A stretch of DNA of 64,000 nt from Bog-756 sp963730685 (GCA_963730685.1 CAVSSP010000001.1:310001-374000); one strand, 5' to 3'; shown: positions 1 to 9,774, numbered from the stretch's first letter. Notes: generated from the sequence alone by a model not told the origin. Translations and numbers: made by a program.

Positions 1-2
1 CC

Positions 3-326
3 TACGGTGCGGCCAAGGCCGGCATCGACATGCTGTGCAAATACGCGGCCGAGGAGTTGGGCCGGACCGGGGTCCGGGTGAACACCGTCCAGCCGGGCAT
101 CGTGGACGATGAGCTGATGGAGGCGATCACGGCCGGCGGCCCGCTGCTCGACGACTACCTCGCCGAAATGCCGATCAGCCGACTCGGCACCGTCGAGGAC
201 ATCGCCGCCGCCGTCCGGTTCCTCGCCGGCCCCGAGTCGGGATGGATCACCGGGGAGAATCTGGCCGTCGACGGGGGTCACCACCTCCGCCGGGGGGCCA
301 ACTACGGGCTGCTGCTCGGCGAGTAG
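3..326 (+). CDS. SDR family oxidoreductase, C-terminal part
   Basis: The gene enters from the left edge. The first in-frame codons read YGAAK, the YxxxK catalytic pair of short-chain dehydrogenases/reductases, so the Rossmann N-terminus lies outside the window. Downstream come the usual RVNTVQPG segment after the active site and a GENLAVDGG C-terminal motif typical of the classical SDR family. It should be a soluble NAD(P)-dependent oxidoreductase; the substrate cannot be told. It ends at TAG 324-326. About 107 residues are visible, roughly the last 40% of a 250-aa family member. Confidence 0.85.
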   Translation, partial: YGAAKAGIDMLCKYAAEELGRTGVRVNTVQPGIVDDELMEAITAGGPLLDDYLAEMPISRLGTVEDIAAAVRFLAGPESGWITGENLAVDGGHHLRRGANYGLLLGE

Positions 327-473
327 GCGCCGGCCCGCGGGCGGCGGGTGCCCGCGGTCCGCAGCATCAGCCGGTGTTGGGCGTCGGTAGGGTGGGGGCC
401 GTGGATGCACCCGAGGCGTCGGATCCGCCTCGACCGGGCACGCGGGTGACCGGTTCGGAGGCGGCGAAGCTCC

Positions 474-785
474 ATGCCACCCTGCATCGCGGTCCTGGTC
501 CTGTGTGTCGCCGCCTTCTGGTTCGAGCTGCGCCGGGCGGTGGGAGGCAACGAACTGAGCTGGGCCTATGTCTTCGAGTGGCCGATGTTCGCCGTCTTCG
601 CCGTCTACATGTGGTGGAACATGCTGCACCAGAACCGCCGACGGGAGCGGAAGGCCGCCGCACCCAAGGTGGTTGCCCCCGAGCACGTCGAGATGCTCAA
701 GAACTGGCAGGAGCACCTCCGGACCATGGCCGCCGCCGAATCCGAGGCCGGAGACGCAGCACCCGAACAGGGCTCGACTCCCTGA
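474..785 (+). CDS. small two-helix membrane protein, unknown function
   Basis: A 103-aa protein. Residues about 4-18 and 30-48 are hydrophobic helices, the second rich in aromatic residues (WPMFAVFAVYMWW). They are followed by a basic stretch and a charged, probably cytoplasmic tail of about 50 residues. An in-frame stop at 447-449 limits the start; ATG 474 is the first good codon, though no strong ribosome site is visible. It lies upstream of the oxidase assembly genes in the same direction, so a link with the respiratory membrane is possible but only inferred. I do not recognise a named family. Confidence 0.65.
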   Translation: MPPCIAVLVLCVAAFWFELRRAVGGNELSWAYVFEWPMFAVFAVYMWWNMLHQNRRRERKAAAPKVVAPEHVEMLKNWQEHLRTMAAAESEAGDAAPEQGSTP

Positions 786-990
786 TCTGTCGACGACCGC
801 CGGCGCCGATACTCACCGGTCGAGTGGCGCTCACAGCCCGCGGGTGTCACTGGGGACCCGCGGTGGGTACTGCCGCCACCGCACCTACAATCGGCCAGAC
901 CGCAGCTGACCCGATCGACCATGCCGGCCGGGTCGGCGAGCGCGACCGCCTCCCGAGAGATGATCGGGTCGACGCAAGATTGGTGACGAC

Positions 991-2881
991 ATGACAGGAA
1001 TGGGGCACGGACTCCAGGCCAACAACCCGACCGTCGGATCCGCCTTCCGATCGTCTCTCGACCACCAGTTCCTGATCATCGTGATCCTGGCCGCCGTGCT
1101 GGCCGTGGCGTGGAACATCATCCGCACCGTCCACTACCGGCGTGCGGTCGCCTCGGGAACCCTGGACGCCACGCCGAAGGGCCCCTGGCCCTATCCGGAG
1201 CCGGCGGCACGGCGGCTGCTCCGGATCACGTTCGGGATCGTGTGGCTGTTCGACGGGCTGCTGCAGATCCAGCCCTCGATGCCCCTCGGGCTCCCGAGCC
1301 AGGTCATCACCCCGGCGGCGAGCTCGTCGCCGGGATGGGTCCAGCACCTGGTCAACGTCGGGACCACCATCTGGGCCGACCACCCGGTGACGGCGGCGTC
1401 GGCCACCGTGTGGATCCAGATCGGCATCGGCGTGTTCCTCCTGGTCGCCCCGCGTGGCTACTGGTCCCGGGCCGCCGGCGGGGTGAGCGTCGGGTGGGCA
1501 CTCGTGGTCTGGGTGTTCGGTGAGGCGTTCGGCGGCATCTTCGGGCACGGGGCCAGTTGGATGTTCGGCCTGCCGGGGGCGGTCCTGTTCTATGCCGTGG
1601 CCGGGTTCTTGATCGCACTGCCCGACTCTTCGTGGGAGACGCCTCGCCTGGGCCAGCGGTCTCCTCCGGGGCGTGGGCGTGTTCTTCGTCGGCATGGGCA
1701 TCCTGCAGGCGTGGCCCGGGCGGGGATCGTGGTCCGGCCAGTCCGCCCATCCGGCGGCGACCGGCCCCTTGACCGCCATGGTGTCCCAGATGTCCCAGGT
1801 ATCCCAACCTGCGGTGTTCTCCTCGTGGCTCCGATCCTTCGGGTCGTTCCAGGCCGGTCACGGATGGTTGGTCAACCTGGTGGTGGTCGTGGGCCTCGTC
1901 GGCGTCGGCGCCTGCTTCCTCAGCGGCCGTCTGCGCCTGGTCCGCATCGGCGTGGTGGCCGGCGCCGTGCTGTGCCTGGCGGATTGGGTGCTCGTCCAGG
2001 ACCTCGGTTTCTTCGGCGGCGTGGGCACCGATCCCAATTCGATGATCCCCATGGCCCTGGTGTTCACCAGCGGGTACGTGGCCATGGTCCGGCTCCCGGT
2101 CCGGGCCGAGGAGCCCACCCCGGTGGCCGTCCCGGCCGAGGCGGTCGCGGGGCCGGAACTCGCTGTCGCCGGCGCCGGTGGGGGAGCCGAGGCGCCGGCT
2201 GGGTGGCTCGACCGGCTCAGCCCGGCCTACCTCGTGCGCACCCTGCTGGCGCTGGGCGCCGTGGGGATCGTGCTGGTGGGAGCGGCCCCGATGGCCATCG
2301 CCGCCACCAACCCGAATGCCGATGCGATCCTGACCGAGGCGAGCGACGGGACCCCCAACGTGGTCGACATTCCGGCGGCACCCTTCACCCTCACCGACCA
2401 ACACGGCCACCAGGTCTCGCTGGCCTCCCTGCGCGGGCACACGGTGGTCCTCACCTTCCTCGATCCGGTGTGCACGTCGGACTGCCCGCTGGTCGCCCAG
2501 GAGCTGCGGGTCACCGACCAGATGCTCGGGAGCCAGTCCGGGCAGGTCGACCTGGTCGCCGTGGTCAACAACCCGCTCTACAACACCACGGCGATGACCA
2601 ACGCGTTCGACACCCAGGAGGGACTCGACCGGCTGACCAACTGGACCTACCTGACCGGCTCCTTGAGCCAGCTCCACCAGGTGTGGAACGACTACGGGGT
2701 GCAGACCCAGGTCACACCGGCCGGTGCCATGATCGCCCACTCGGACATCGTCTACATCATCGACAAGTCCGGGCACACCCGGGAGATCCTCAACTCCGAC
2801 CCGGGCGACGGCAGCGCTCCGAGCCGGTCCTCGTTCTCGACCCTCCTGTCGGCGCAGCTGCAGCAATTCGTGCACGCGTGA
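991..2881 (+). CDS. DoxX-like membrane protein fused to SCO1/SenC domain (frameshifted)
   Basis: The first part (991 to about 1660) encodes a multi-helix membrane region resembling DoxX-like proteins (GIVWLFDGLLQIQP). The reading then continues in the next frame: dropping one base near 1660 joins LGQR to LLRGVGVFFVG smoothly. The second part has more membrane helices, then an extracytoplasmic thioredoxin-fold SCO domain with the copper-binding CxxxCP motif (Cys codons 2471-2473 and 2483-2485) and the conserved distal His (2738-2740). SCO proteins help build the CuA centre of cytochrome oxidase, which fits the downstream cox genes. Intact length would be about 629 aa. The single extra base may be a sequencing error or a real lesion. 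Its stop overlaps the next gene by 4 bp (GTGA). Confidence 0.75.
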
Positions 2882-4140
2882 GCCGGCGGAGCGGCCGGCG
2901 GGGCCGGCGGTCCATGGGCCGGGGGCGCTGTCTGGCCGTGGCCGGCTCGGTGACGCTCGCCGCCACGCTGGCGGCCTGTTCGGCCACCCCGGCGGCGATC
3001 CCGTCCGCCTCCGGCGGGTCCGGCCTACCGTCGATCCCGTTGGCCAGCTCCTGGGCGGGCCCCACGACGGGGTGGGCGACGGTGGCCATGGGGCACCTGG
3101 ACGACCCGCTCAACACATTCTGGCAGCTGTTCTCCCTGGCTCCCTCGGCGTCGACCTGGCAGCTCAGCACCCCGGCCGGTGTGGCCAGCAACGGGGGGCT
3201 CATCGCATCGGTGGCCGGCTCCGGCACCTCTGCCGGATCTTCTTCCGGCTCCGTACTGGTCGGCTTCGGGCCCTCCCTCGCCCTCCATTTCTCCCCGCTG
3301 GCGGCCAGTTCCGACCAGGGCCAGACCTGGACCACCGGGATCCTGCCCGGGGCGCTGGCTGCCGTCCCCGACGCGCTGGCCAATGGAGGCGCCGGCGGCG
3401 ATCTGGCGCTCCTGCGTGGCGGCCCCACCGTGCCGGCATCGCTCGGCGCCGGGGGCGGCGTGGTGGCCGGCACCGGTGACCTGAGCACCTGGAAGGCCCA
3501 GGTGTCGACCCGGGCACTGGCCACCGACGGGTCGGCCTCGGCGTGCCGGATCCAGAGGCTGACGGCGGTGACGGCCGGCCCGGCAGGCTCGACCGTCGTG
3601 GGCGCCGCCTGCAGCCGGGGCGGGCGACCGGGGATCTTCTTGTCCGTTGACGGAGGCTGGCGATCGGTCGGCCCTTCCATCCCCGGGGTCGGCGGGGCCC
3701 CGACCGAGGTGGTCCGGCTGGTCGCCACACCGGCGGGCACCGCCGCGCTGGTCTCGGCCGGCACCGGCGCGGGCGCCCGCCTCTTCGCCATGTGGAGCAC
3801 CGACGGGCTGGGCACCTGGACGGTGTCGGCCGGCCTTCCCCTCGACGGGGGGACGCTCACCTCGACGGGCGTGACGGCATCGGGAGGGTTCGTCGTCGAC
3901 GCCCGGTCGACCACCGCCGGCCACCCGATGGCGGCGTCGGTGGTGGCGCCCCCGGGCGGACCCTGGCAGCACCTGGCCCCGCCACCGGACGGCGCCACGT
4001 CGGTCGTACCCACCCCGGCCGGTGGGTTCGACGCCTTCGCCTCGGACCAGTCGACGCTCCACGTCTACGCCCTCGGAGCCGGGGGCTGGAGTCGCGACCA
4101 GTCCCTCGACGTGCCCATCCAGTACGGCTCCTCCGGCTGA
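2878..4140 (+). CDS. secreted lipoprotein with BNR/Asp-box-like repeats
   Basis: A 420-aa protein starting at GTG 2878, overlapping the previous stop by 4 bp. A basic N-terminus and hydrophobic stretch end in the lipobox LAAC, with the lipid-modified Cys at residue 34 (codon 2977-2979). The mature part is rich in Gly, Ser and Thr and has Asp-box-like turns (SSDQGQTW, STDGLGTW, SVDGGW), as in sialidase-type or Ycf48-type beta-propellers. No catalytic residues can be assigned. It is co-directional with, and overlaps, the SCO fusion gene, and precedes ctaG, so it may be an exported helper of oxidase assembly; that is inference. Confidence 0.75.
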   Translation: MSRRSGRRGRRSMGRGRCLAVAGSVTLAATLAACSATPAAIPSASGGSGLPSIPLASSWAGPTTGWATVAMGHLDDPLNTFWQLFSLAPSASTWQLSTPAGVASNGGLIASVAGSGTSAGSSSGSVLVGFGPSLALHFSPLAASSDQGQTWTTGILPGALAAVPDALANGGAGGDLALLRGGPTVPASLGAGGGVVAGTGDLSTWKAQVSTRALATDGSASACRIQRLTAVTAGPAGSTVVGAACSRGGRPGIFLSVDGGWRSVGPSIPGVGGAPTEVVRLVATPAGTAALVSAGTGAGARLFAMWSTDGLGTWTVSAGLPLDGGTLTSTGVTASGGFVVDARSTTAGHPMAASVVAPPGGPWQHLAPPPDGATSVVPTPAGGFDAFASDQSTLHVYALGAGGWSRDQSLDVPIQYGSSG

Positions 4141-4216
4141 CCACCGGGCTCGGCCCCGTGGCGTCGGGCTACCGTGGGCCGGGAGACGACCCCTCGGGGG
4201 GAACAGGAGCCCGATC

Positions 4217-5137
4217 GTGCACTACGTCACCCAGAACTGGTCGTTCGATCCGTTCCTCTTCGTGGTGGCTGTCCTGGTGATCGCCAACGAGGTGGGCCTG
4301 GCGCGGCTCCGACACCGGTCCGATCCGGTCCGCACCCGTCGCCGACGGCTCCACTCGCTGGCGTTCTACGCCGGCCTCGGCGTCCTGTGCCTGGCCATCG
4401 ACTCGCCCATCGACTACTGGGCCAGTGACTACTTCTTCGTCCACATGGTCGAGCACCTCCTCATCGCCTTCTACGCGCCCATCCTCATCGTGTTGGGAGC
4501 GCCCTGGATCCCGCTGCTCTTCGCCCTGCCGGTCGGTGCCCGACGGAAGGTCGGGCGCTTCGTCATGCTCGGGGCCTGGTCGAGGGGCCTGCGTGCCGTC
4601 GGGAGGTTCATCGGCAGTCCCTGGTTCGCGGTGATCTCCTTCAACGTGGTGATGGTGGTGTGGCACCTCCCCGTCCTCTTCGACCTCTCCGAGCGAAACC
4701 AGGCCGTCCACATCTGGCTGATGCACGGGAGCTTCTTCGTCACCGGGGTGCTCTTCTGGCTGCAGATCATCCCCTCCCACCCGTTCCGGCTGAAGGCGGG
4801 CCCGCTCTGGCAGGCCGGGGCCATCATCGGCACCAACATCGTCATGTTCGTCCTGGCCATGGCGCTGAGCATCTTTTCGGCGGCCAGCTGGTACTCGGTC
4901 TACGCCCACCTCCCGGGCGTGACGCTGTCGCCCTTCGCCGACCAGCAGATCGGAGCGGCCATCCTGTGGGTGTGCGGTGACTTCTGGGCCGTTCCGGCCC
5001 TGATCGTGGTCATCAGGCGGGCCGTCGACGAGGAGGGTTCGATGTCCGGGGTGCTGGACCGGATCTCCCATCGCGGCCCGGCGCCGTCGATCGCCGACTT
5101 CCGCCCGCCCCGGGCCAACGTCACCGACCCCTCCTAG
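4217..5137 (+). CDS. ctaG: cytochrome c oxidase assembly protein, CtaG/Caa3 type
   Basis: A 306-aa polytopic membrane protein of the Caa3_CtaG family, which takes part in copper delivery to the oxidase CuB site. Recognisable segments are the His-rich helices HMVEHLLIAF and VVWHLPVLFD, the LMHGSFFVTG helix, and LSPFADQQIGAAILW near the C-terminus. The start is GTG 4217, placed 7 bases after an AGGAG ribosome site (4205-4209). Longer readings upstream overlap the lipoprotein gene and have no ribosome site. It stands just before the oxidase structural genes. A second member of the family lies at 9961-10809. Confidence 0.88.
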   Translation: MHYVTQNWSFDPFLFVVAVLVIANEVGLARLRHRSDPVRTRRRRLHSLAFYAGLGVLCLAIDSPIDYWASDYFFVHMVEHLLIAFYAPILIVLGAPWIPLLFALPVGARRKVGRFVMLGAWSRGLRAVGRFIGSPWFAVISFNVVMVVWHLPVLFDLSERNQAVHIWLMHGSFFVTGVLFWLQIIPSHPFRLKAGPLWQAGAIIGTNIVMFVLAMALSIFSAASWYSVYAHLPGVTLSPFADQQIGAAILWVCGDFWAVPALIVVIRRAVDEEGSMSGVLDRISHRGPAPSIADFRPPRANVTDPS

Positions 5138-5251
5138 TCCACGGACCGGATGGCCCCTGGACCCTTGCCCCCACTGGTCCGAGGGTCACCGTTCGGAGCC
5201 ACCGGCGCCGACGGAGGCCACCGGCACCGGCGCTACGCAGGCGAAAGGTAC

Positions 5252-5280
5252 TTGACCGGTGCAAGGAGTCGGCCTACTGT
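5252..5280 (+). promoter_or_regulatory. candidate promoter for the oxidase operon
   Basis: TTGACC at 5252-5257 and TACTGT at 5275-5280 are separated by 17 bases, a good sigma70-type spacing. They lie about 130 bp before the cupredoxin-like gene that opens the cox operon, in an otherwise empty 273-bp gap (5138-5410). It is a sequence match only; no start site is known. Confidence 0.4.
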
Positions 5281-5410
5281 CACCAGCACGTTCCAGATTC
5301 TTCACGAAGTCTTAGTATCCGGCTCGCCAGCGAAGAAGTGTCAGGGCATCAAAAGGTGCAGGCGGGCCCACCGGGCCTGAGCTGTTCCTCAACAGTACGG
5401 GGAGTGCGAA

Positions 5411-6091
5411 ATGTCTTTCGGGGGAAGGGTTTCAGTGGTCCTGGGGCTCCTCGTCGTCGTCATCGGCTTCGCCGTGTGGGGGGTGGTGGGATTCCTGCTC
5501 CCGCAGCCGGCGACGGTGGACTTCACGTCCGCCAAGACGCCGACCGGGGCCATCGACATGACCGTGCAGACGGTTCCCGCCATCGGCTTCGGATTCCAAC
5601 CCGTGTGGGTCTCGTACCTGGTGAAGAACCCGCAGGGCCAGTGGATCCACTCGACGATCTGGAAGCTCCCGGCCCACACCCGCATCAACATGACGATCGA
5701 CCAATACGACTCGGGGAGCCCGCTCCGCAACCAGCAGTGGGGACGGGTCCAGGGGACCCTCGGCAGCGTCGCCACCTATAACGGCAAGCAGTTCCAGGTG
5801 TACAACTCGAACACGGGTAACAACGGGGTGGGCCACACCTTCTCGGTGCCGGCCATCAACCTGAGCGTGCCGCTGGTCGGGGTGAACTCGAACAACACCA
5901 ACACATGCAGCGCCGCACCCTGCACGACGAACTTCGCCCACAACACCATGAAGTTCTCGTTCGTCACGCCCGGACCCGGAAGCTACAACTGGCAGTGCTT
6001 CGTGCCATGCGGCGGTGGGTATCTCTACGGAAACGGGGGACCGATGAGCACACTCGGCTACATGGGCGGATTCCTGGACGTCGTCGCGTGA
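5411..6091 (+). CDS. membrane-anchored cupredoxin-like protein of the oxidase operon
   Basis: A 226-aa protein with one N-terminal membrane anchor (residues about 8-30) and an extracytoplasmic beta-rich domain. Near the C-terminus are Cys196 and Cys200 in NWQCFVPCGGG, then Met212. This resembles the CxxxCG...M pattern of the CuA site of oxidase subunit II, but the His expected four residues after the second Cys is absent. HN and other His residues upstream (AHNTMKF) could supply a ligand. A GGGAG site lies at 5400-5404. Its stop overlaps the start of subunit II by 4 bp (GTGA), so the two are co-translated. It is probably a copper-binding subunit or electron-transfer partner; which one is not known. 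Confidence 0.7.
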   Translation: MSFGGRVSVVLGLLVVVIGFAVWGVVGFLLPQPATVDFTSAKTPTGAIDMTVQTVPAIGFGFQPVWVSYLVKNPQGQWIHSTIWKLPAHTRINMTIDQYDSGSPLRNQQWGRVQGTLGSVATYNGKQFQVYNSNTGNNGVGHTFSVPAINLSVPLVGVNSNNTNTCSAAPCTTNFAHNTMKFSFVTPGPGSYNWQCFVPCGGGYLYGNGGPMSTLGYMGGFLDVVA

Positions 6092-7089
6092 CCATCGACA
6101 ACGGCCAGGCGGCCGCTGAGACAACCACGACGCCGACGCCCGCGGGCGGGGAGCCCCGCCACATCTGGCGCATGGTGGCCATCTGGCTGGTCCTCTCCAT
6201 CATCGGCGACGTGCTCTTCTGGACCCTCGTGGGCCCGCACGTGCCTCCGGGGGCGATGACCAACACGGCGTCGGACAACCAGTTCGACTTCAACGTGCTG
6301 CTGGTGATCGCCCTGCCGGTCCTCATCGCCGTCTGGGTGTACCTGGCCTACTGCCTCACCATGTGGCGGGCGTCCCGCAAGGGCGTGGCGGAGCCGGTGG
6401 GCGGGCCCAAGGCCCGCACCAACCTGGCCGTTCAGGTGGGCTGGATCATCACGACCACGGTGATCGTCCTCGGCCTCTTCGTGTTCGGCACCGTGGAGTT
6501 GATCGCCGATGCCGGATCGGGTGGCGGGGAGGGCCCCAACCCGATCTGGACCCCGACCTCCCACACCATCCTCCCTATCCAGGTGATCGCCCAGCAGTGG
6601 AAGTTCACCTACCGCTACCCGACCTACGGCGGGTTCGAGAGCCAGCAGCTGATGGTCCCGAACGACACCACCATCGCCTTCCACGTCACCTCACTGGACG
6701 TGATCCACAGCTTCTGGGCCTACCAGCTGAGCATCAAGGCCGACGCCAACCCCCAACAGGACAACGTCGCCTACACGACCACGGAGCACACGGGCAACGT
6801 GACCGTCCGTTGCAGCGAGCTCTGCGGGATCTGGCACGGGGCCATGTTCAACTACGGGCACGTGGTCTCGAAGACGGCATTCGCCGCCTGGGCCACCACC
6901 ACGGCACTGGCGACGGCCAAGAACACCCGCATCCTGCCCCCGTTCGCCTGGACCTACGTGCCCGACGCCAACGGCGCCGACGGCGGGTACTACCCCACCC
7001 AGGACCCCTACAGCAACGCCGAGGTCTACGGGGCCACACCCTCGCCCACGTTCGACAGCAACGGCCAGACGGTAACGAAATCCAAGTGA
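6088..7089 (+). CDS. ctaC: cytochrome c oxidase subunit II
   Basis: A 333-aa protein with two N-terminal membrane helices (about 25-50 and 68-90 plus a further hydrophobic stretch before residue 140) and a C-terminal cupredoxin domain. The CuA ligands are complete: Cys242, Cys246, His250 and Met253 in CSELCGIWHGAM, with the upstream His in DVIHSFW. The IAQQWKFTYRYP segment is the usual aromatic electron-entry strand. The start GTG 6088 overlaps the upstream stop by 4 bp. It accepts electrons from cytochrome c or a cupredoxin and passes them to subunit I encoded just downstream. Confidence 0.95.
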   Translation: MTIDNGQAAAETTTTPTPAGGEPRHIWRMVAIWLVLSIIGDVLFWTLVGPHVPPGAMTNTASDNQFDFNVLLVIALPVLIAVWVYLAYCLTMWRASRKGVAEPVGGPKARTNLAVQVGWIITTTVIVLGLFVFGTVELIADAGSGGGEGPNPIWTPTSHTILPIQVIAQQWKFTYRYPTYGGFESQQLMVPNDTTIAFHVTSLDVIHSFWAYQLSIKADANPQQDNVAYTTTEHTGNVTVRCSELCGIWHGAMFNYGHVVSKTAFAAWATTTALATAKNTRILPPFAWTYVPDANGADGGYYPTQDPYSNAEVYGATPSPTFDSNGQTVTKSK

Positions 7090-7108
7090 GAAAGTTGACG
7101 GTTCTTCG

Positions 7109-9103
7109 ATGACCCTCGCCGCCGAACGCGAATCCGAAACTGAGGTCGTCTACCCGGACCCGACCCCCCCGGTGCTGGGAGGGTTCCAGGGCCTGCCGTC
7201 GCGGCCGGGCTGGTTCAGCCAGCACCTCGGGACCGCCGTCATCCTGGCGGTGGGCGGATACCTGCTCGGCCACTGGCTCGGCAACGTCGTCACCAGCAAC
7301 TACGACAACGTGCAGCTGGCTGGCGTCAACGCCGTTCCGGTCACCGGCGCCCTCCTGCTCGGCGTGCTGGGCTGGCTGTTGGGGATCGGCGCCCTCAACT
7401 ACCCGCTGGCCAAGATCGTCGGGATGGAGCCCCGTCCCGACTACGAGTCGACCAGCTGGACCAAGTACTTCCGGTACACGGCCGACCACAAGGTGGTGGG
7501 CCTCCAGTACGTGATCGGGGTGCTGGGATTCCTGTTCACCGGGGGGCTGCTCGCCATGGCCATCCGCACCGAGCTCCTCTCCCCGACCAGCCACATCTTC
7601 GGGCCGGGGACCTACATCTCCATCGTGAGCGAGCACGGCACGGTGATGATGATGATGGCCACCTCGGTGATCGTCGGCCCCCTGGGCAACTGGCTGGTGC
7701 CGTTGATGATCGGGGCGAGGCGGACCGCCTTCCCGAGGGTGGAGGCCTTCAGCTTCTGGGTCTTCACCGCCGGCTACCTGGTCATCCTGTCCGCCCTGTT
7801 CTACGGGGGCTTCCCGACCGGCTGGACCGGGTACGCACCCCTGCAGACGCAGGCCGGCGTGGCGATGATGTCCTACCTGGTGGGCTTCGCCGTCATCGGC
7901 CTGGGCATGATGACGGCCGGCTTCAACCTGGCGGTCACCATCATCAACTACCGGGCCCCGGGCATGACCTGGAGCCGGATCCCCATCTTCGTGTGGTCCA
8001 TCCTGGCCACCTGCGCCCTGTTGACCCTGGCCACACCGACCCTGGTGGCCGCCGGGCTGTTCGGCATCCTGGACCATACCGCCCAGACCGCCTTCTACGT
8101 CACCGAGCACGGGGGCAGCTCGTTCCTGTGGCAGAACCTGTTCTGGTTCTTCGGGCATCCCGAGGTGTACATCATGGCCCTGCCGGGCTTCGGCATCGTG
8201 GCCGAGCTGTTACCGGTGTTCACCCGAAAGCCCCTGTTCGCCTACAAGGTGGCGGCGGCCGGCATGGTGGGCGTGGCGCTCCTCTCCTTCTTCGTGTGGC
8301 AGCACCACCTGTTCCAGAGCGGGATCAACCCGGACATGCGCCCGTTGTTCATGCTGACCACCGAGCTCATCTCGATCCCGACGGGGTTCATCTTCCTCGT
8401 GGGAATGGGGACGCTGTACAAGGCGAAGATCCGGTTCGAGGTACCCATGCTCTTCTGCCTGGCCGTCTTCTTCAACTTCCTCATCGGCGGGGTGACCGGG
8501 GTGTTCCTCTCCGACGTGCCGGTGAACGTGACGGTGCACGGGAGCTTCTTCGTCCTGGCCCACTTCCACTACACCATCATGGGCGGGCTGATCTTCGCCT
8601 TCTTCGGCGGGCTCTACTTCTGGCTGCCGAAGATGACCGGCAAGACCATGAACAAGAAGTTGGGCCAGATCCACTTCTGGTTGATGTTCGTCTTCTTCAA
8701 CCTGACCTTCTTCCCCATGTTCCTCATCGGCCTGCTCGGCCAGCCTCGCCGGGTGTTCGAGTACGCCTCGAACCTGCAGGGGCTGAACGACTTCGCATCG
8801 ATCAGTTCGTTCGTCCTGGGGGCCTCGTTCCTGGTGTTCGTGGCCAACTTCGTCTGGTCGATCTTCATCAAGCCGGTGAAGGCTCCGGCCAACCCGTGGG
8901 ACTCCCTGGGCCTCGAGTGGCAGACGCCCACCCCGGTCCCGTACTACAACTTCGAGCGCATTCCCGTGGTGCTCAGTGACCCCTACCACTACAGCGAGGT
9001 GGACGCCCCAGCCGTCGCCGATCTCGGCGACGGGACCCTGGTGGCCGCCGGAGCCTCCTCCCCGGCGAGCGTCGCCGAGGATCCCCGACCGCCGGCCCAA
9101 TGA
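7109..9103 (+). CDS. ctaD: cytochrome c oxidase subunit I
   Basis: A 664-aa haem-copper oxidase core. The low-spin haem ligand is in SEHGTVMMM. The CuB site shows HPEVY, with the His and Tyr of the cross-linked pair, then QHH, and the haem a3/a pair lies in LAHFHYT. This is an A-type pattern with a normal family core plus an extended N-terminus of about 110 residues holding two extra hydrophobic segments. The first start is ATG 7109, 19 bp after subunit II. It overlaps subunit III by 4 bp (ATGA). It reduces oxygen to water and pumps protons in the cytoplasmic membrane. Confidence 0.96.
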   Translation: MTLAAERESETEVVYPDPTPPVLGGFQGLPSRPGWFSQHLGTAVILAVGGYLLGHWLGNVVTSNYDNVQLAGVNAVPVTGALLLGVLGWLLGIGALNYPLAKIVGMEPRPDYESTSWTKYFRYTADHKVVGLQYVIGVLGFLFTGGLLAMAIRTELLSPTSHIFGPGTYISIVSEHGTVMMMMATSVIVGPLGNWLVPLMIGARRTAFPRVEAFSFWVFTAGYLVILSALFYGGFPTGWTGYAPLQTQAGVAMMSYLVGFAVIGLGMMTAGFNLAVTIINYRAPGMTWSRIPIFVWSILATCALLTLATPTLVAAGLFGILDHTAQTAFYVTEHGGSSFLWQNLFWFFGHPEVYIMALPGFGIVAELLPVFTRKPLFAYKVAAAGMVGVALLSFFVWQHHLFQSGINPDMRPLFMLTTELISIPTGFIFLVGMGTLYKAKIRFEVPMLFCLAVFFNFLIGGVTGVFLSDVPVNVTVHGSFFVLAHFHYTIMGGLIFAFFGGLYFWLPKMTGKTMNKKLGQIHFWLMFVFFNLTFFPMFLIGLLGQPRRVFEYASNLQGLNDFASISSFVLGASFLVFVANFVWSIFIKPVKAPANPWDSLGLEWQTPTPVPYYNFERIPVVLSDPYHYSEVDAPAVADLGDGTLVAAGASSPASVAEDPRPPAQ

Positions 9104-9774
9104 GTGGAGAAGAAGCGGTGACCGATACTGCCAACAAGCCCCTGTTCACCGAGACTCCCGAAGAGCGGGAGTTCGAGCTGCGAGCGGCGGTGGGCTCCTA
9201 CTGGACGGGAGGGCGGCTGCTCATCGGCATGTTCACGTTCCTGTTCGCCTCGCTGGCGTTCGCCTACTTCTACCTGAAGTCGGCGAACTCCGGCGACCTG
9301 TGGCGCCCCGGGGGGGTCACCGCGCCCACCGGCATCGGCTGGAGCATCTACGCGGTGGTGGTGGCGTCGTCACTGCTGGTCATCTACGGGCAGTGGCGTA
9401 TGCGCAAGGGCAATCTGCTCGACTGGGAGGTGAGCGGTTGGACGGCAGTGCTGGGCCTGCTGGTGGCCATCGGACTCCAGGTCTGGGAGTTCACCCAGCT
9501 TCCCTTCTTCCCTGGCTCGAGCGGCTATGCGTCGTGCTTCATCGGGTGGTCGGTGATGAATCTGATGATGCTCCTGGGCGCTGTCTACTGGCTCGAGACC
9601 AACCTGGCCCTCTGCATCCGCCTCAAGCGGATCGATCCCGAGTCGGGCACCCCGGCAACCTCCAGCGGACCGTCGGCCCAATTGTTCCGGGCCAACGTCG
9701 ATTCGTGCACCTACTTCTTCGGATTCGTCATCCTCATCAGCACTCTGTTCTGGGTCTTCTTCTACCTGATCTGA
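9100..9774 (+). CDS. ctaE: cytochrome c oxidase subunit III
   Basis: A 224-aa polytopic protein of the subunit III family (helices around RLLIGMFTFLFASLAFAYFYL, GWSIYAVVVASSLLV and YFFGFVILISTLFWVFFYLI). ATG 9100 overlaps the subunit I stop, but the in-frame GTG at 9118 has a better ribosome site (GGAGA at 9106-9110), so translation may begin there and the protein may be 218 aa. It is part of the same oxidase operon and stabilises the core subunit. Sequence identity to classical subunit III is modest, but context and topology agree. Confidence 0.88.
   Translation: MSGEEAVTDTANKPLFTETPEEREFELRAAVGSYWTGGRLLIGMFTFLFASLAFAYFYLKSANSGDLWRPGGVTAPTGIGWSIYAVVVASSLLVIYGQWRMRKGNLLDWEVSGWTAVLGLLVAIGLQVWEFTQLPFFPGSSGYASCFIGWSVMNLMMLLGAVYWLETNLALCIRLKRIDPESGTPATSSGPSAQLFRANVDSCTYFFGFVILISTLFWVFFYLI

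Noticed and set aside
1660..2880. Continuation of the 991 frame through to 4140 as one 1049-codon gene
   Set aside because: From about 1660 to 2877 this frame is an Arg/Gly/Pro-rich shadow of the SCO-containing frame. It becomes real coding again only at the lipoprotein start, 2878.
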